From NCBI GenBank assembly GCA_003278535.1, contig QCEG01000006.1, positions 1 to 64,000 on the forward strand: DNA of 64,000 bases, in the 5' to 3' direction. Made by a program: the position numbers and the translations under genes. How positions within the stretch are numbered: position 1 is the first letter of the stretch; the number at the start of each line of letters is the position of its first letter. The notes beneath the pieces were generated by a model that saw only the letters and a program-made list of their open reading frames with translations, ran no database searches and was not told the DNA's origin. This document shows, piece by piece, positions 45,747-56,102 of this stretch. The stretch comes from Prochlorococcus sp. AG-355-N18 (lineage in GTDB: Bacteria; Cyanobacteriota; Cyanobacteriia; PCC-6307; Cyanobiaceae).

Positions 45747-46290
45747 TTCAATACCTCCATCTCCAATGAAGGGAATAGTAAATATCGTTGTTGAAATACC
45801 TGCAGGGAGTAGGAATAAATATGAATATTGCTCTGATGCAGGAATAATGGCCTTAGACAGAGTATTGCATTCTTCAGTGAGGTACCCTTTTGATTATGGT
45901 TTTATCCCAAATACCCTCGCTGATGATGGGGCTCCTCTTGATGCGATGGTGATAATGGATGAGCCTACTTTTGCTGGTTGTTTAATAAAAGCTAGACCTA
46001 TTGGAGTTTTGGATATGCATGATTGTGGTGCATATGATGGAAAACTTTTATGTGTGCCTGTGGCTAATCCTAGACAGGCTAATATCGTGAGTATTAATCA
46101 AATTGCTCCTAATCAGCTTGAGGATGTTGCTGAATTCTTTAGGACAAGTAAAGGACTTGATGGAAGAACAGTTCAAATTGATGGTTGGAGGGATTTTGAT
46201 GTGGTGGAAAATTTATTGAAAAGCTGTATACCCCTAAAAAAGAAAAACTTTAAAGTACTTAAGAAATCAAAGATTAGTAAATCAAATTGA
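45736..46290 (+). CDS. ppa: Family I inorganic pyrophosphatase of cyanobacterial type with altered catalytic residues
   Basis: 184 residues. Overall it follows the cyanobacterial enzyme ([50 protein letters not shown]), but key positions differ from E. coli PPase: DGDPVD is here DGAPLD, so the general-base Asp67 is Ala66 (codon GCT at 45931), and Tyr141 of HYKDL is Ser138 (RTSKGL). Asp65, Asp70, Asp97, Asp102, Lys104 and Lys142 are kept. Catalysis is probably weak or lost. An intact paralog is at 30.4 kb. It overlaps the small membrane protein upstream and the ArsC-like gene downstream by 4 bp. Confidence 0.9.
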   Translation: [184 protein letters not shown]

Positions 46291-46643
46291 AAAAAATAAT
46301 TCTTTATAGTTATTTTAAATGCTCTACTTGCCGAAAAGCCGCAAAGTGGCTTGAAAGCAGAGATTTCGAATTTAAATTAATTGATATTGTAAAAGAACCA
46401 CCACTTGTTAATTATTTAAATATCGCCTTAGAACAATACTCTGATGACAAGAAAAGGATTTTTAATAAAAGAGGTCAAGCCTTTAAAGCGCTCAATCTTG
46501 ATATTTTTGGTTTATCAAGGGAAGAAACTATTCAACTTCTTTTAAGTGATGGCAAATTAATAAAAAGACCATTTTTGATTTGCGAAGAGGAAAAAGTAAT
46601 ATTAGGTTTTAACGAAATTGAATATGCTAAACATTTTATATAA
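46287..46643 (+). CDS. ArsC/Spx-family thioredoxin-fold protein
   Basis: 118 residues from a TTG at 46287 that overlaps the stop of the pyrophosphatase. YSYFKCSTCRKAAKWLESRDFEF carries the CxxC-type motif of the ArsC/YffB/Spx family, and KRPFLICEEEKVILGF is the conserved late block. It could be a glutaredoxin-linked arsenate reductase or a YffB-like protein; the arsenate Arg residues cannot be placed with confidence, so the substrate is unknown. Confidence 0.8.
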   Translation: MKKIILYSYFKCSTCRKAAKWLESRDFEFKLIDIVKEPPLVNYLNIALEQYSDDKKRIFNKRGQAFKALNLDIFGLSREETIQLLLSDGKLIKRPFLICEEEKVILGFNEIEYAKHFI

Positions 46644-46672
46644 AGTTAAAAAATTCAACCTTTATTAATTTC

Positions 46673-47332
46673 ATGCCTGTCTATATTAAAAGTTTCTTGA
46701 AAGAATGGGGTCTACTAATTCTATTAACTTTTTTTGTTTCTTCTTGTAGATCTTTTTTAGCAGAACCACGTTATATCCCCTCTGGGTCAATGCTTCCAGA
46801 ATTACAAATAAACGATAGGTTAATTATTGAAAAATTTTCACTAAGAAACTCTTTGCCAAAAAGAGGAGATATTGTCGTTTTTAACTCACCTTACTCCTTT
46901 GACGAAAAATTAATTTCATTAAGATCTAATCCTCTGCCAAAAAAAAGATACTGTTTTTTGATGAGTTTTCCTCCAATGTCGTTTATCCCTGGCTTGAGGG
47001 ATCAAGCTTGCGATGCTTATATTAAAAGAGTGGTGGCACTGCCAGGAGAAATTGTCAGTGTAAACAAGAAGGGTGAATTAATAATAAATAATAAACTAAT
47101 TAGTGAACCTTACGTCTCTTATAAGTGCTCATTGTCCCTCTTTAATAAATGTGGTGAATTTGAAAATGTAAAAGTTCCTAAAGATCATTTTTTAGTTTTA
47201 GGTGATAACAGGTCAAATAGCTGGGATGGTAGATATTGGCCTGGAAGTAAATTTCTTCATAAAAAAGAAATAATTGGTAAAGCATATTTCAGATTTTGGC
47301 CTCTTAGTCAAGTTGGCATTTTCAATAAATAA
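46673..47332 (+). CDS. lepB: Signal peptidase I
   Basis: 219 residues. One N-terminal transmembrane helix (about 9-26, LLILLTFFVSSCRSFL), then the catalytic Ser in YIPSGSMLPEL (near residue 39) and catalytic Lys in YIKRVVALPGE (near 121). GDNRSNSWDGRYWP is the conserved late box. It cuts leader peptides on the outer or lumenal face of the membrane. The segment between Ser and Lys boxes is longer than in minimal enzymes and Cys-containing. Cyanobacteria often have two LepBs; which one this is cannot be told. Confidence 0.95.
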   Translation: MPVYIKSFLKEWGLLILLTFFVSSCRSFLAEPRYIPSGSMLPELQINDRLIIEKFSLRNSLPKRGDIVVFNSPYSFDEKLISLRSNPLPKKRYCFLMSFPPMSFIPGLRDQACDAYIKRVVALPGEIVSVNKKGELIINNKLISEPYVSYKCSLSLFNKCGEFENVKVPKDHFLVLGDNRSNSWDGRYWPGSKFLHKKEIIGKAYFRFWPLSQVGIFNK

Positions 47333-47385
47333 ACTCTTTTTTCTTCCTTTGACTTCATCGAATAAAATTTTAAAAATGGTTTAAT

Positions 47386-48714
47386 TTAAAGTGCTCCTGA
47401 AGCAGTTGAATCTATTATTCCTCCTAAGTGGGTTGTAATGTTTAGAGCGCTAATAACAGGAGGCTTGTTGGGATCATTAAAAAGGTCAATTATAGTTATG
47501 CCACCATTACCTTGTTTTATCATCCAAATATTTGAATAATTAATCCCAAGGATATTACAAATTAGAGTTTTATTGACTGCATCATGAGCAACCAGAAGGC
47601 TTAGATCTTTATCCTTTTGAGATAAGCAAATTTTATTAAAAGCTTCCACAGACCTTTCTGATACATCTTTAATAGATTCACCTTCGGGCATTATTACTTC
47701 TTCAGGTTTATCATGCCAATTTTTTAGTAAAACAGGCCACTTTTCTTTGATTTCTACCTCCAGTTTGCCTTCCCATAATCCGTGACTAATTTCTATAAGT
47801 GAATCTATTCTTTCTATTTTTAATTCTTTGCTATTTTGAAGGATTATTTGTGCAGTCTCATAAGGCCTATTCATGGAACTTGAAAATGCCTTGTTGAAAG
47901 AAATATTTCTCAAATATTCAAAAGTCTTTCTAGCTTGATCTTTTCCGTTTTCATTTAAAGGGATATCAATTTGCCCTTGAAATCTTCCTTCTTTATTCCA
48001 GTTAGTTTCACCATGCCTTATAAGAAATATTCTGGAATCTCCAATTTGATTTGGAATATTTTTATTAAGATGGGAGGTTTGATTTAAGCATTCAATTTGG
48101 GTCTTAAAAGAGTTATCTTTTTTTGAAATATTGAGTATAGAGAAAGAAGCATTTTCTAATCTTATTTTCCTAAAACCTTGCTTAGGCTTTCTTAATAATA
48201 AGAGGATTAAACATCTTAGAATCGCATTATGTCCTACAATTAGGATATTTACATCATCTTTGTCTAGATAAATTTTTAAAATGTCTTCTACAAAATTTGT
48301 TGCTTGAAAAAATAACTCTTGAATTGGTTTATAAGTTTTTTTGTCATTTCTTTTTAAGATTAAATTTTCCGGATCATTTTTCCATATAGGGTAAATTTCT
48401 GGATATTTCTTTTTTATTTCATCAATTTTTAGACCAGACCATTCACTAAGATCGACCTCTAGCAAATTATCATCAAATACAATGTTTTGTTTTTTATTGA
48501 AGGTCTTTTTAATTGTTTTTGCAGTCTCTGCCGCTCTAACAAGTGGGGAGGAATAGATTTTATCGAAGTTTATTTTTGATAATGCTTTTCCTGCTTTTTG
48601 GGCTTGTTCGTATCCTTCATCAGTTAGTATTGAATCATCTGTTCTTCCTTGAATCAATCCTTTTGCATTGTAACTGCTTAGACCATGCCTAACTAACACT
48701 AATCGTATAGCCAT
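47386..48714 (-). CDS. Two-domain phosphoglycerate-mutase/histidine phosphatase family protein
   Basis: 442 residues made of two tandem histidine-phosphatase domains. The first has LVRHGLSSYNAKGLIQGR and a late IVGHNAILR; the second has LIRHGETNWNKEGRFQGQ and LVAHDAVNK. Both RHG boxes keep the phospho-His. Two-domain proteins of this type are common in cyanobacteria and may act as phosphoglycerate mutase or as a general phosphatase; the substrate cannot be read. It is divergent from the CPBP protease gene, with a 115-bp gap. Confidence 0.88.
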   Translation of the reverse strand: MAIRLVLVRHGLSSYNAKGLIQGRTDDSILTDEGYEQAQKAGKALSKINFDKIYSSPLVRAAETAKTIKKTFNKKQNIVFDDNLLEVDLSEWSGLKIDEIKKKYPEIYPIWKNDPENLILKRNDKKTYKPIQELFFQATNFVEDILKIYLDKDDVNILIVGHNAILRCLILLLLRKPKQGFRKIRLENASFSILNISKKDNSFKTQIECLNQTSHLNKNIPNQIGDSRIFLIRHGETNWNKEGRFQGQIDIPLNENGKDQARKTFEYLRNISFNKAFSSSMNRPYETAQIILQNSKELKIERIDSLIEISHGLWEGKLEVEIKEKWPVLLKNWHDKPEEVIMPEGESIKDVSERSVEAFNKICLSQKDKDLSLLVAHDAVNKTLICNILGINYSNIWMIKQGNGGITIIDLFNDPNKPPVISALNITTHLGGIIDSTASGAL

Positions 48715-48829
48715 TATATAAATTTGAAAATTAAGATAATTTAATCATCTCATGGCGTGATTAAAATGGATACATAAACATAAGGAACTTCAATGATAAC
48801 AAAGTATAGTTTTCAAAACATAATGAGTT

Positions 48830-50191
48830 ATGCCCTTTAAAAATGTTTCTAAGTCAAAACTCACTTTAGCTTTTATTTCTATAGTCATAACTTTTTTTGT
48901 ATGGCAGCAAGGCTTAAGAGATAGTTTAAATAGACCGTCTATTTCATTTGATATAAGTCAAAAAGAACAAGAAATTGCTGAATTATCGGAACAATCAATA
49001 CCTGTAGATCTTAAAAAGTTTTTTATCATAAATGATCCTGTTGATCAAATAAATAAATCACTGTCTGAGGTCCCATTTGAAGAGCTAACAGAAAGAAATA
49101 AATTAATTCGAGTAATTTCTTCAGAATCAAATGATCATATATTCTATAAAAATATATCCAAAGATTTTAAAAATAAAAACTATAAATTTCTGATTGATGA
49201 GATAGAAAAAAAATCCAATAGTAATTCATATAAACCAAACTCTAATAAATTTGATTTATTTAAAGATGATAGATTTTTATATCACCTTTTAAGCAGGAAA
49301 TTTGATTTCGATGATAGTTCATTAATAACAAAATCATTTTCAAGCAAAATGTTTTTAAAAATATTAGCCATTAGATTTATACCACTTTTGTCAATACTTA
49401 TTGGCTCTATACTGGCTCTAAAAATATTATGGACCACCATATCTTTGAAAAAGTTTGGTTGGCAAGAAATTAAATCTTTAGATTTAGAATTAATAGATAT
49501 GGTTTTACTCATAGCAGGTGGATTTGTTGTTTTAGGAGAAATAGTATCCCCTTTGTTTTCTATAAGCTTGGTTGAACTTTTTTCTAAAAATATTTCTAAT
49601 GAATTGTCGCAATCATTAAAAATATTCTTTGGATATCTTTTTATGGCTATTCCACCATTAGGGATAGTTTATTATCAAATTAAATCTTTGAATGGTGAAT
49701 TCATTTTTAAAAAGGATTATTTACAGTTCAATTTCTTGCCAATAAAATATGCAATTATTCAGGGAATTAAAGGTTGGTTAACAATTGTTCCTTTCGTTTT
49801 ATTGATTTCTCTAATTATGAATAGTCTGATAGATAATCAGAATGGTAGTAACCCTTTACTAGAAATTGTTCTTAATAATAATAATTACCTATCATTTTTT
49901 TTATTATTCGTGACAACAACTTTATTAGCCCCTCTATTTGAGGAAATTATATTTCGCGGTATTTTACTACCAACTCTTTCAAGAGATTTTGGAGTAATTT
50001 CGGGCATCATAGTTTCAGCTTTTATCTTTGCATTAGCCCATTTAAGTTTGGGAGAAATGCCGCCATTATTTGTTCTAGGGATTGGATTAGCAATTACAAG
50101 AATTGCTTCAGGAAGTTTGTTATCTTCAGTGATCATGCATTCTTTATGGAATGGATTGACTTTCTTAAATTTGTTCTTATTGAGGACATAA
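48830..50191 (+). CDS. CPBP-family intramembrane metalloprotease
   Basis: 453 residues. The C-terminal ~200 residues form the CPBP/Abi (Rce1-like) domain with about 6 helices and the motifs FEEIIFRGILLP (EExxxR, near residue 370), FALAHLS and IMHSLWNG, which give the Glu/His catalytic set. The N-terminus has one transmembrane helix and ~170 polar residues likely on the outside or lumen, seen in cyanobacterial members (BrtP-like). Substrates are unknown; roles suggested for the family include prenyl-protein processing and bacteriocin immunity. It is followed 83 bp later by the FtsL-like gene. Confidence 0.85.
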   Translation: MPFKNVSKSKLTLAFISIVITFFVWQQGLRDSLNRPSISFDISQKEQEIAELSEQSIPVDLKKFFIINDPVDQINKSLSEVPFEELTERNKLIRVISSESNDHIFYKNISKDFKNKNYKFLIDEIEKKSNSNSYKPNSNKFDLFKDDRFLYHLLSRKFDFDDSSLITKSFSSKMFLKILAIRFIPLLSILIGSILALKILWTTISLKKFGWQEIKSLDLELIDMVLLIAGGFVVLGEIVSPLFSISLVELFSKNISNELSQSLKIFFGYLFMAIPPLGIVYYQIKSLNGEFIFKKDYLQFNFLPIKYAIIQGIKGWLTIVPFVLLISLIMNSLIDNQNGSNPLLEIVLNNNNYLSFFLLFVTTTLLAPLFEEIIFRGILLPTLSRDFGVISGIIVSAFIFALAHLSLGEMPPLFVLGIGLAITRIASGSLLSSVIMHSLWNGLTFLNLFLLRT

Positions 50192-50274
50192 AGAATTTAA
50201 TTTTTACTTGCGAATCAAACAAAAAGATGTTTATTTAATTAATAACACTTCTTTTATTTAAAAAAAAATCTTAG

Positions 50275-50703
50275 ATGAAACCTTATGGGAATCAACTTAA
50301 TTTAAAAAAAAAAGTTTCTTATGAAAATAAAAAAGATTCTGAAAAAATATCCATAATAAATAACAAATTAATACATCAAATTTTCGACACCATTAATATC
50401 TCTCTTTTGGTATTAATTTTCACTTTATTTTCCTTATCTTTTAATAGTCAAAGAAAATGGTCTAATACATATAAAAACTTATCTAAAACAACTGCTATCA
50501 ATAATAACCTCATTGATTATATTTCTAAAATTGAGGAATTTTATATTAGTGAACTTGAGTCTCTCAATATTTATAGAAAAACTAAACCTGAAGATTTAAT
50601 CTATATAGATAAACTTCCAGAAAAAAAAGAAAGTTTGCTTAAGAAAAATTTAAGTAGTTTCATTGAAGGTTTTAGTGATAGCAGATATCAAAGGGGCTAT
50701 TGA
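50275..50703 (+). CDS. FtsL-like small bitopic protein preceding ftsI
   Basis: 142 residues. A basic cytoplasmic N-terminus (about 40 residues, starting MKPYGNQLNLKKKVSY) is followed by one transmembrane helix (ISLLVLIFTLFSLSF, about 43-57) and a helical outside part (NNLIDYISKIEEFYISELESL) that could form a coiled coil, then a Lys/Ser-rich tail. The topology and position right before ftsI, with stop and start joined as TGATG, match FtsL, which pairs with FtsI and FtsB in the divisome. FtsL is poorly conserved in sequence, so this is inference from architecture and context. Confidence 0.6.
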   Translation: MKPYGNQLNLKKKVSYENKKDSEKISIINNKLIHQIFDTINISLLVLIFTLFSLSFNSQRKWSNTYKNLSKTTAINNNLIDYISKIEEFYISELESLNIYRKTKPEDLIYIDKLPEKKESLLKKNLSSFIEGFSDSRYQRGY

Positions 50704-52454
50704 TGAAAAAATACAAAAAAATTGTTAGTCTAATACCGCTTGATCAAAGAAGATTTAAATTTCTCTATATTTTTAGCTTACTATTAATATTTTGTTTGTT
50801 TGGTAGGTTAGTTAAATTGCAAGTCTTTAACGCCTCTGATTTGCAAAGGAAAGCTAGATTAATCCAGTCTTCTAAAACTAATGCCTTAAAAAAAAGGAGA
50901 GCAATTGTTGATAGAAATAATAGATTAGTCGCTTACGATAAACCGCTCTATAAATTATGGGCCCATCCAAAATATTTTAAATTTCCTGGTGATTCAATTA
51001 ACAGAGTTCGCAGTATTGAAGAAGTTACAGAAAAATTGTCACCTATCTTGGATATAAATGGTGAAATATTATTGAATAAATTTAATAATAAAATAAGTGG
51101 TATCAAGCTTTTGGATAAAATTTCTGAAGAAAATGCTGAAAAGATTAAGAACCTTCAAATTAGTGGAATTGATTTATTTAAATATTCGCAGAGATACTAT
51201 CCACAAGGGAAGCTTTACTCTAATCTTGTCGGTTTTGTTAATGATGAGAATATAGCTTCAGCAGGTTTAGAGCTTCATTTAGATAATCAAATAAAAGTTT
51301 TTAATAAAAGTAATTTAATAAAAAGAGGAGGAGACGGAACTCCTTTACCAGATAATTCAGCCCCAGGTGATTTTGTTTCTGATTACAAAAGTTTAGGCCT
51401 AACTATAGATTCAAAATTACAGAAAGCTTCATTCAATGCATTATCAAAGCAAGTAAGCAAATGGAAAGCAAAGAAGGGATTTGCCATAGTTATGGATGTT
51501 AATAATGGTCGGATTCTCTCCTTGGTTACAGTCCCGTCGTACGATCCAAATAAATTTTGGCAGTATGATTCTGGACTTTTTAGGGGTTGGTATTCTCAAG
51601 ATTTATTTGAGCCTGGTTCAACTTTTAAACCTATTAATCTTGCCTTAGCCTTAGAAGAAAAAGTAATACAGAAAGATGGAGTAGTTGAAGATATTGGAAA
51701 AATTAATGTTGGAGGATGGACACTTGCTAATTGGGATAAAAAAGGTAATGGATACATTGACTATCCAAAAGTTTTGCAGGTTTCAAGTAATGTTGGAATG
51801 GTAAAAATAATGCAAAATTTAGATCCTTCAATTTATTGGGATTGGCTAAAAAATTTAGGTATAAATAAAAATTTAGAGACTGACTTATTTGAATCAACTG
51901 CTGGCCAACTAAAGAGAAAAGATTTATTTGTAAATCAATCAATTGAGCCTGCTGTAACTTCTTTTGGCAAAGGTTTCTCAATCTCGCCACTTAAATTGCT
52001 TCAACTTCATGCGGCTCTAGCAAATGGTGGTTTTGAAGTAACTCCACATGCAACCTCAACTTTCAAAGAAAGAGTTAAGAAAAACCCAAAAAAACAATTT
52101 TTTTCACACGAAGTCTCTAAAACTGTTCTTGAATGGATGGAGAGCGTAGTTGATAAAGGTAGTGGATCTGGAGTGAAAATCGAGGGTTATAGGATAGCGG
52201 GGAAAACGGGAACTTCCCAAAAAGCCTTAAATGGTTCCTATACAAGTAAAAAAGTTTGCAGTTTTGTGGCGACCTTACCAGTTAATGATCCGAAATATAC
52301 TGTCCTCGTAGTCGTTGATGAGCCATCTAAATCTTATGCATATGGTTCAACTGTCGCTGTACCAGTTGCTAAAGAAATTATCGAGAGTTTGATAGTAATT
52401 GAAAAAATACCTCCCATGATTAAAGATCATGAAGTGATTGTTAAAAAACTCTAA
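50703..52454 (+). CDS. ftsI: Cell-division penicillin-binding protein (FtsI/PBP3)
   Basis: About 583 residues from the ATG at 50703 (a TTG one codon earlier is also open). A short cytoplasmic part and one transmembrane helix ([19 protein letters not shown]) are followed by the pedestal domain ([19 protein letters not shown]) and the transpeptidase with SxxK ([11 protein letters not shown]), SxN (SSNVGM) and KTGT ([11 protein letters not shown]). It cross-links septal peptidoglycan. It starts 1 bp inside the preceding FtsL-like gene. Division rather than elongation PBP is favoured by the FtsL-like neighbour and the single-domain end. Confidence 0.93.
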   Translation: MKKYKKIVSLIPLDQRRFKFLYIFSLLLIFCLFGRLVKLQVFNASDLQRKARLIQSSKTNALKKRRAIVDRNNRLVAYDKPLYKLWAHPKYFKFPGDSINRVRSIEEVTEKLSPILDINGEILLNKFNNKISGIKLLDKISEENAEKIKNLQISGIDLFKYSQRYYPQGKLYSNLVGFVNDENIASAGLELHLDNQIKVFNKSNLIKRGGDGTPLPDNSAPGDFVSDYKSLGLTIDSKLQKASFNALSKQVSKWKAKKGFAIVMDVNNGRILSLVTVPSYDPNKFWQYDSGLFRGWYSQDLFEPGSTFKPINLALALEEKVIQKDGVVEDIGKINVGGWTLANWDKKGNGYIDYPKVLQVSSNVGMVKIMQNLDPSIYWDWLKNLGINKNLETDLFESTAGQLKRKDLFVNQSIEPAVTSFGKGFSISPLKLLQLHAALANGGFEVTPHATSTFKERVKKNPKKQFFSHEVSKTVLEWMESVVDKGSGSGVKIEGYRIAGKTGTSQKALNGSYTSKKVCSFVATLPVNDPKYTVLVVVDEPSKSYAYGSTVAVPVAKEIIESLIVIEKIPPMIKDHEVIVKKL

Positions 52455-52542
52455 AATTTTCCAAATTTATAAATATTTAGTTCATTATCTGATGATTTCA
52501 TCAAGAATAAAAGCTAGTTTATGTATAAATGATCATCTAGAT

Positions 52543-53544
52543 ATGAAATCAATTTTAGAACAATTGTCCTCAATGACCATTGTTGTTGCGGATACTGGAG
52601 ATTTAGATTCGATAAAAAAATTTCAACCAAGGGACGCCACCACCAATCCATCACTAATACTTGCTGCTGCTAAGAACCCTGATTATGTCAAATTAATTGA
52701 TAAAGCTTTAGAAAGTTCAGAAGATGCATTGCCCCAAGGATTCTCCGAAATTGAATTAATCAAAGAAACTGTTGACCAAGTTTCAGTATTTTTTGGAAAA
52801 GAAATATTGAAAATTATTTCAGGGCGCGTATCTACAGAAGTTGATGCAAGACTGAGCTTTGACACCGAAGCTACGGTAGAAAAAGCGAGAAAATTGATCT
52901 ATCTTTACAAAAATTTTGGAATTGAAAAGGAAAGAATTTTGATTAAGATTGCTGCAACTTGGGAGGGAATTAAGGCAGCTGAAATTTTGGAAAAAGAGGG
53001 TATAAAGTGCAACTTAACTTTACTTTTTAACTTCTGCCAAGCGGTAACTTGTGCCAAGGCAAATATAACTCTAATTTCTCCGTTCGTTGGCCGTATATTA
53101 GATTGGCATAAATCAAAAACTGGTAAAACTAGTTTTGTTGGTGCTGAAGACCCTGGTGTTATTTCTGTTACGCAAATATACAAGTATTTTAAAGAAAAAG
53201 GATTCAAGACAGAAGTAATGGGAGCGAGTTTTAGAAATCTTGATGAAATAAAAGAATTAGCAGGTTGCGATCTTTTAACAATCGCACCAAAATTTCTTGA
53301 GGAACTGAAAAAAGAAAAAGGAAAGTTAGTTAGAAAATTAGATGTCAATACCCAAATAAATAATTCTATTGACTACGAATTTGAAGAAAAAGATTTCAGA
53401 TTAAGTATGTTAGAAGATCAAATGGCAAGTGAAAAGCTTAGTGAAGGTATTACTGGATTCAGTAAGGCTATTGAAGAATTGGAAGAGCTGCTTCTAAAGA
53501 GATATTCAGAGATTAAAAATCATAAATTGATTTCTGCTAACTAA
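52543..53544 (+). CDS. tal: Transaldolase
   Basis: About 333 residues from the ATG at 52543. The open frame runs to 52438, but the 35 extra residues have no family match and overlap ftsI. TAL motifs are present: [35 protein letters not shown] and the Schiff-base Lys in [12 protein letters not shown] ~30-residue tail goes beyond the barrel. It moves a dihydroxyacetone unit between sugar phosphates in the oxidative pentose phosphate route, which cyanobacteria use at night. It lies 88 bp after ftsI. Confidence 0.95.
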   Translation: MKSILEQLSSMTIVVADTGDLDSIKKFQPRDATTNPSLILAAAKNPDYVKLIDKALESSEDALPQGFSEIELIKETVDQVSVFFGKEILKIISGRVSTEVDARLSFDTEATVEKARKLIYLYKNFGIEKERILIKIAATWEGIKAAEILEKEGIKCNLTLLFNFCQAVTCAKANITLISPFVGRILDWHKSKTGKTSFVGAEDPGVISVTQIYKYFKEKGFKTEVMGASFRNLDEIKELAGCDLLTIAPKFLEELKKEKGKLVRKLDVNTQINNSIDYEFEEKDFRLSMLEDQMASEKLSEGITGFSKAIEELEELLLKRYSEIKNHKLISAN

Positions 53545-53567
53545 ATTTAAGTTTGAATTGAAAAGAA

Positions 53568-54701
53568 TTAAGACCCACTTTTTGTTAAAAGCCTTCTGAT
53601 AACTCTTTTTGCAATGTCTTCGTAACTCATTTCTCCTGATAATATTTGAGCAATACGTTTAGGTGCTGTTTTTCTTTTGACACCTAATTGATATCCAGTT
53701 CTGGGAAATCTATAAAATACTTGGGCTATTCTCCTCCCCCACGCCATTGATTTCCCCCAAATGTTGTTAATTTTTTTTGTATAAAGATTTAAATTATCTA
53801 CTTTTCCTGATAAGGACTGATCTATGTATTCTGCAGCATAAAAACTGCTAATTAAAGATGGTCTAATTCCTTCAGCTAAAAATGGATCACATAGTGATGC
53901 TGCATCTCCAACAGCTAAAACTTTGTCACCATTAATTGAGTGGAAGCCATTCCATATTCTCAGTTTCTTTCTAATTGTTTTATGAGGGAAATCATCAAAA
54001 CCGAAGCTTCTTATTACTTGGTTATTTATAGCTTGATTTTCTAAAAGACCATTATTTATAAAAGTACCTAAACCAATATTTAAGCTTTCTCTTAGGGGGA
54101 ATGCCCATGCAAAACCATATTTTATAAATCCAAACTCAAATCTAACTACATCTCTAGGTATTTCACCTAACCCTTTCAATCTTAATGAGAGTGTGTTTGC
54201 AAATTTCGGTTTTCTTGGCCCTAAATTGAAATAACTTGCCCATTTCGATTGGGACCCATCTGCAATTACAAGAAATTCTGTAATATATTTTATTTTGTTA
54301 TTGCAAGTAATTTCCCATTTATCATTTTTTTTTATGATTTTTTCTATCAATAATGGCCTCATTATCTGAGCTCCATTATTCAAGGATTCATCAAGTAATA
54401 ATTGATCTAGTTTTTCTCTTTTAACAATCCAAAATGGGGATTCACCAGTCAGATCAGCAGTTACATTATCTGCAGCCTTCCATCTGAATTCAACATTCTT
54501 AATTTTTGATTCTATGCAATCTTCAATACTTAAAGGAAGAAATCTTTGCATTGAAGATGCCATCCCCCCTGCACATGGTTTGTAATCTTGGGATTTTTCT
54601 TTTTCAATAATTAAAACTGAATATCCTTTCTTTGATAGGTTGAGAGCGGTGGAAGATCCTGATAAACCTCCACCAATTATTGCAACGTCAAATCCTATCA
54701 A
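53568..54701 (-). CDS. Geranylgeranyl-reductase-family FAD protein
   Basis: 377 residues from a TTG at 54699-54701. The N-terminus has the FAD Rossmann motif ([20 protein letters not shown]), KPCAGG, and the later [17 protein letters not shown] block typical of the geranylgeranyl reductase family. Standard cyanobacterial ChlP is longer (about 450) and starts differently, so this may be a paralog acting on another isoprenoid, quinone or lipid. The basic C-terminus ([15 protein letters not shown] style) may touch the membrane. It overlaps frr by 4 bp and ends the cobO-pyrH-frr-(this) run. Confidence 0.8.
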   Translation of the reverse strand: MIGFDVAIIGGGLSGSSTALNLSKKGYSVLIIEKEKSQDYKPCAGGMASSMQRFLPLSIEDCIESKIKNVEFRWKAADNVTADLTGESPFWIVKREKLDQLLLDESLNNGAQIMRPLLIEKIIKKNDKWEITCNNKIKYITEFLVIADGSQSKWASYFNLGPRKPKFANTLSLRLKGLGEIPRDVVRFEFGFIKYGFAWAFPLRESLNIGLGTFINNGLLENQAINNQVIRSFGFDDFPHKTIRKKLRIWNGFHSINGDKVLAVGDAASLCDPFLAEGIRPSLISSFYAAEYIDQSLSGKVDNLNLYTKKINNIWGKSMAWGRRIAQVFYRFPRTGYQLGVKRKTAPKRIAQILSGEMSYEDIAKRVIRRLLTKSGS

Positions 54702-55246
54702 ACTTTTAGAATTTCCTTCTCTTTTTCTGACAATTTAGTTTCTATTAAAGCAATATATTTATCAGTAATTTTCTGAATTTCAGATTGATTATCTCTAGAT
54801 TCGTCAATAGAAATATGGCCATCTTTTTCGTCTTTTTTTTCTTTATCAACAGCATCTCTTCTGATATTTCTTAATGCTACTTTTCCTTCCTCTGCATATT
54901 TAGAGGCTAATTTACAAAATTCTTTTCTTCTTTCTTCTGTTAAAGGAGGAACATTTATTCTTATTACTTTCCCATCATTATTTGGAGTAATACCTAAATC
55001 ACTCATAGAAATGGATTTTTCTATAGCTTGTAAACATGAAATATCGAAAGGTTGTATTGAAATTGTTTGAGAATCAATAGTGCTTATAGTGGCGAGCGAT
55101 TTGATTGGAGTTTCTGCTCCATAGTACTCAACACTTACTCTGTCTAACAAGGAAGCATTAGCTCTGCCTGTCCTGATTGTATTAAAGTTTCTTTGTATGG
55201 CTTCAATACTTTTATTCATATTTTCTTGAATTTCTTTTTTTTCCAT
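54698..55246 (-). CDS. frr: Ribosome recycling factor
   Basis: 182 residues, normal. [30 protein letters not shown] and [37 protein letters not shown] are the two diagnostic blocks, split by a beta domain. It acts with EF-G to split post-termination ribosomes. It is 22 bp after pyrH, the widely kept pyrH-frr pair, and overlaps the next gene by 4 bp. Confidence 0.97.
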   Translation of the reverse strand: MEKKEIQENMNKSIEAIQRNFNTIRTGRANASLLDRVSVEYYGAETPIKSLATISTIDSQTISIQPFDISCLQAIEKSISMSDLGITPNNDGKVIRINVPPLTEERRKEFCKLASKYAEEGKVALRNIRRDAVDKEKKDEKDGHISIDESRDNQSEIQKITDKYIALIETKLSEKEKEILKV

Positions 55247-55268
55247 AATTAAAAAAATTAAATGACCT

Positions 55269-55973
55269 TTAACTAATTAAAGAGCCTATTGGCTCACCAG
55301 CAACAGCTTTGGAAATATTTCCTTTTTTGAATATATCAAAAACCATAATTGGGATATTATTATCTTTGCAAAGTGCAATCGCAGTACTGTCCATGACTGC
55401 AATTTCATCACTAAGGACTTGTTGATAACTGAGAGAGGAATATTTTTTTGCATCTTTAAATTGAATAGGATCACGATCGTATACTCCATCAACTTTAGTA
55501 GCCTTCATAACAACTTCAGCGTTTATCTCTGCTGCCCTCAAAGCTGCAGTAGTGTCAGTTGTAAAAAATGGATTTCCGCATCCACCTCCGAAAACTACAA
55601 CTCTACCTTTTTCTAAGTGCCTCATGGCTCTTCTTCTTATGTAGGGTTCGGCAATTTCCTGCATTTCGATTGCTGTTTGCACTCTAGTTGCAACCCCTAC
55701 TCTCTCAAGACCATCTTGAAGTGAAATTGCGTTCATTACTGTTGCTAGCATCCCTACATAATCAGCGGTCGCGCGATCCATGCCATCTGCAGACCCTTTA
55801 AGCCCCCTAAAAATATTTCCACCACCAACAACTATTGCAAGCTGTACATTATTTTCGACTACTTTTGAAACATCCTCTGAAATTGACTGAACTATAGCAG
55901 GATCAATACCATAAGGTTTTTCACCCATTAGTGCTTCCCCACTAAGTTTTAAGAGAACTCTTTTGTAAGTCAT
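55269..55973 (-). CDS. pyrH: UMP kinase
   Basis: 234 residues. The amino-acid-kinase fold is visible: [41 protein letters not shown] and [16 protein letters not shown]. It makes UDP from UMP and is allosterically controlled by GTP/UTP in bacteria. It is followed by frr. The 129 bp upstream, before cobO's end, hold no gene. Confidence 0.97.
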   Translation of the reverse strand: MTYKRVLLKLSGEALMGEKPYGIDPAIVQSISEDVSKVVENNVQLAIVVGGGNIFRGLKGSADGMDRATADYVGMLATVMNAISLQDGLERVGVATRVQTAIEMQEIAEPYIRRRAMRHLEKGRVVVFGGGCGNPFFTTDTTAALRAAEINAEVVMKATKVDGVYDRDPIQFKDAKKYSSLSYQQVLSDEIAVMDSTAIALCKDNNIPIMVFDIFKKGNISKAVAGEPIGSLIS

Positions 55974-56102
55974 TCAATAATTGTACTTTTAAGACCTTAG
56001 CAAGTAAATGTGCCAAATTTATTTTTTGTTCTGATATTGCTTGCGTCTTTAAACATTTCTAAACCTGCCTAATTGAAATTTAAAAAAAAAAATTTAGTTA
56101 AA

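Noticed and set aside
52438..52542. Longer transaldolase start overlapping ftsI
   Set aside because: The 35 extra residues do not resemble the family and include a low-quality hydrophobic stretch; the ATG at 52543 gives the usual N-terminus.
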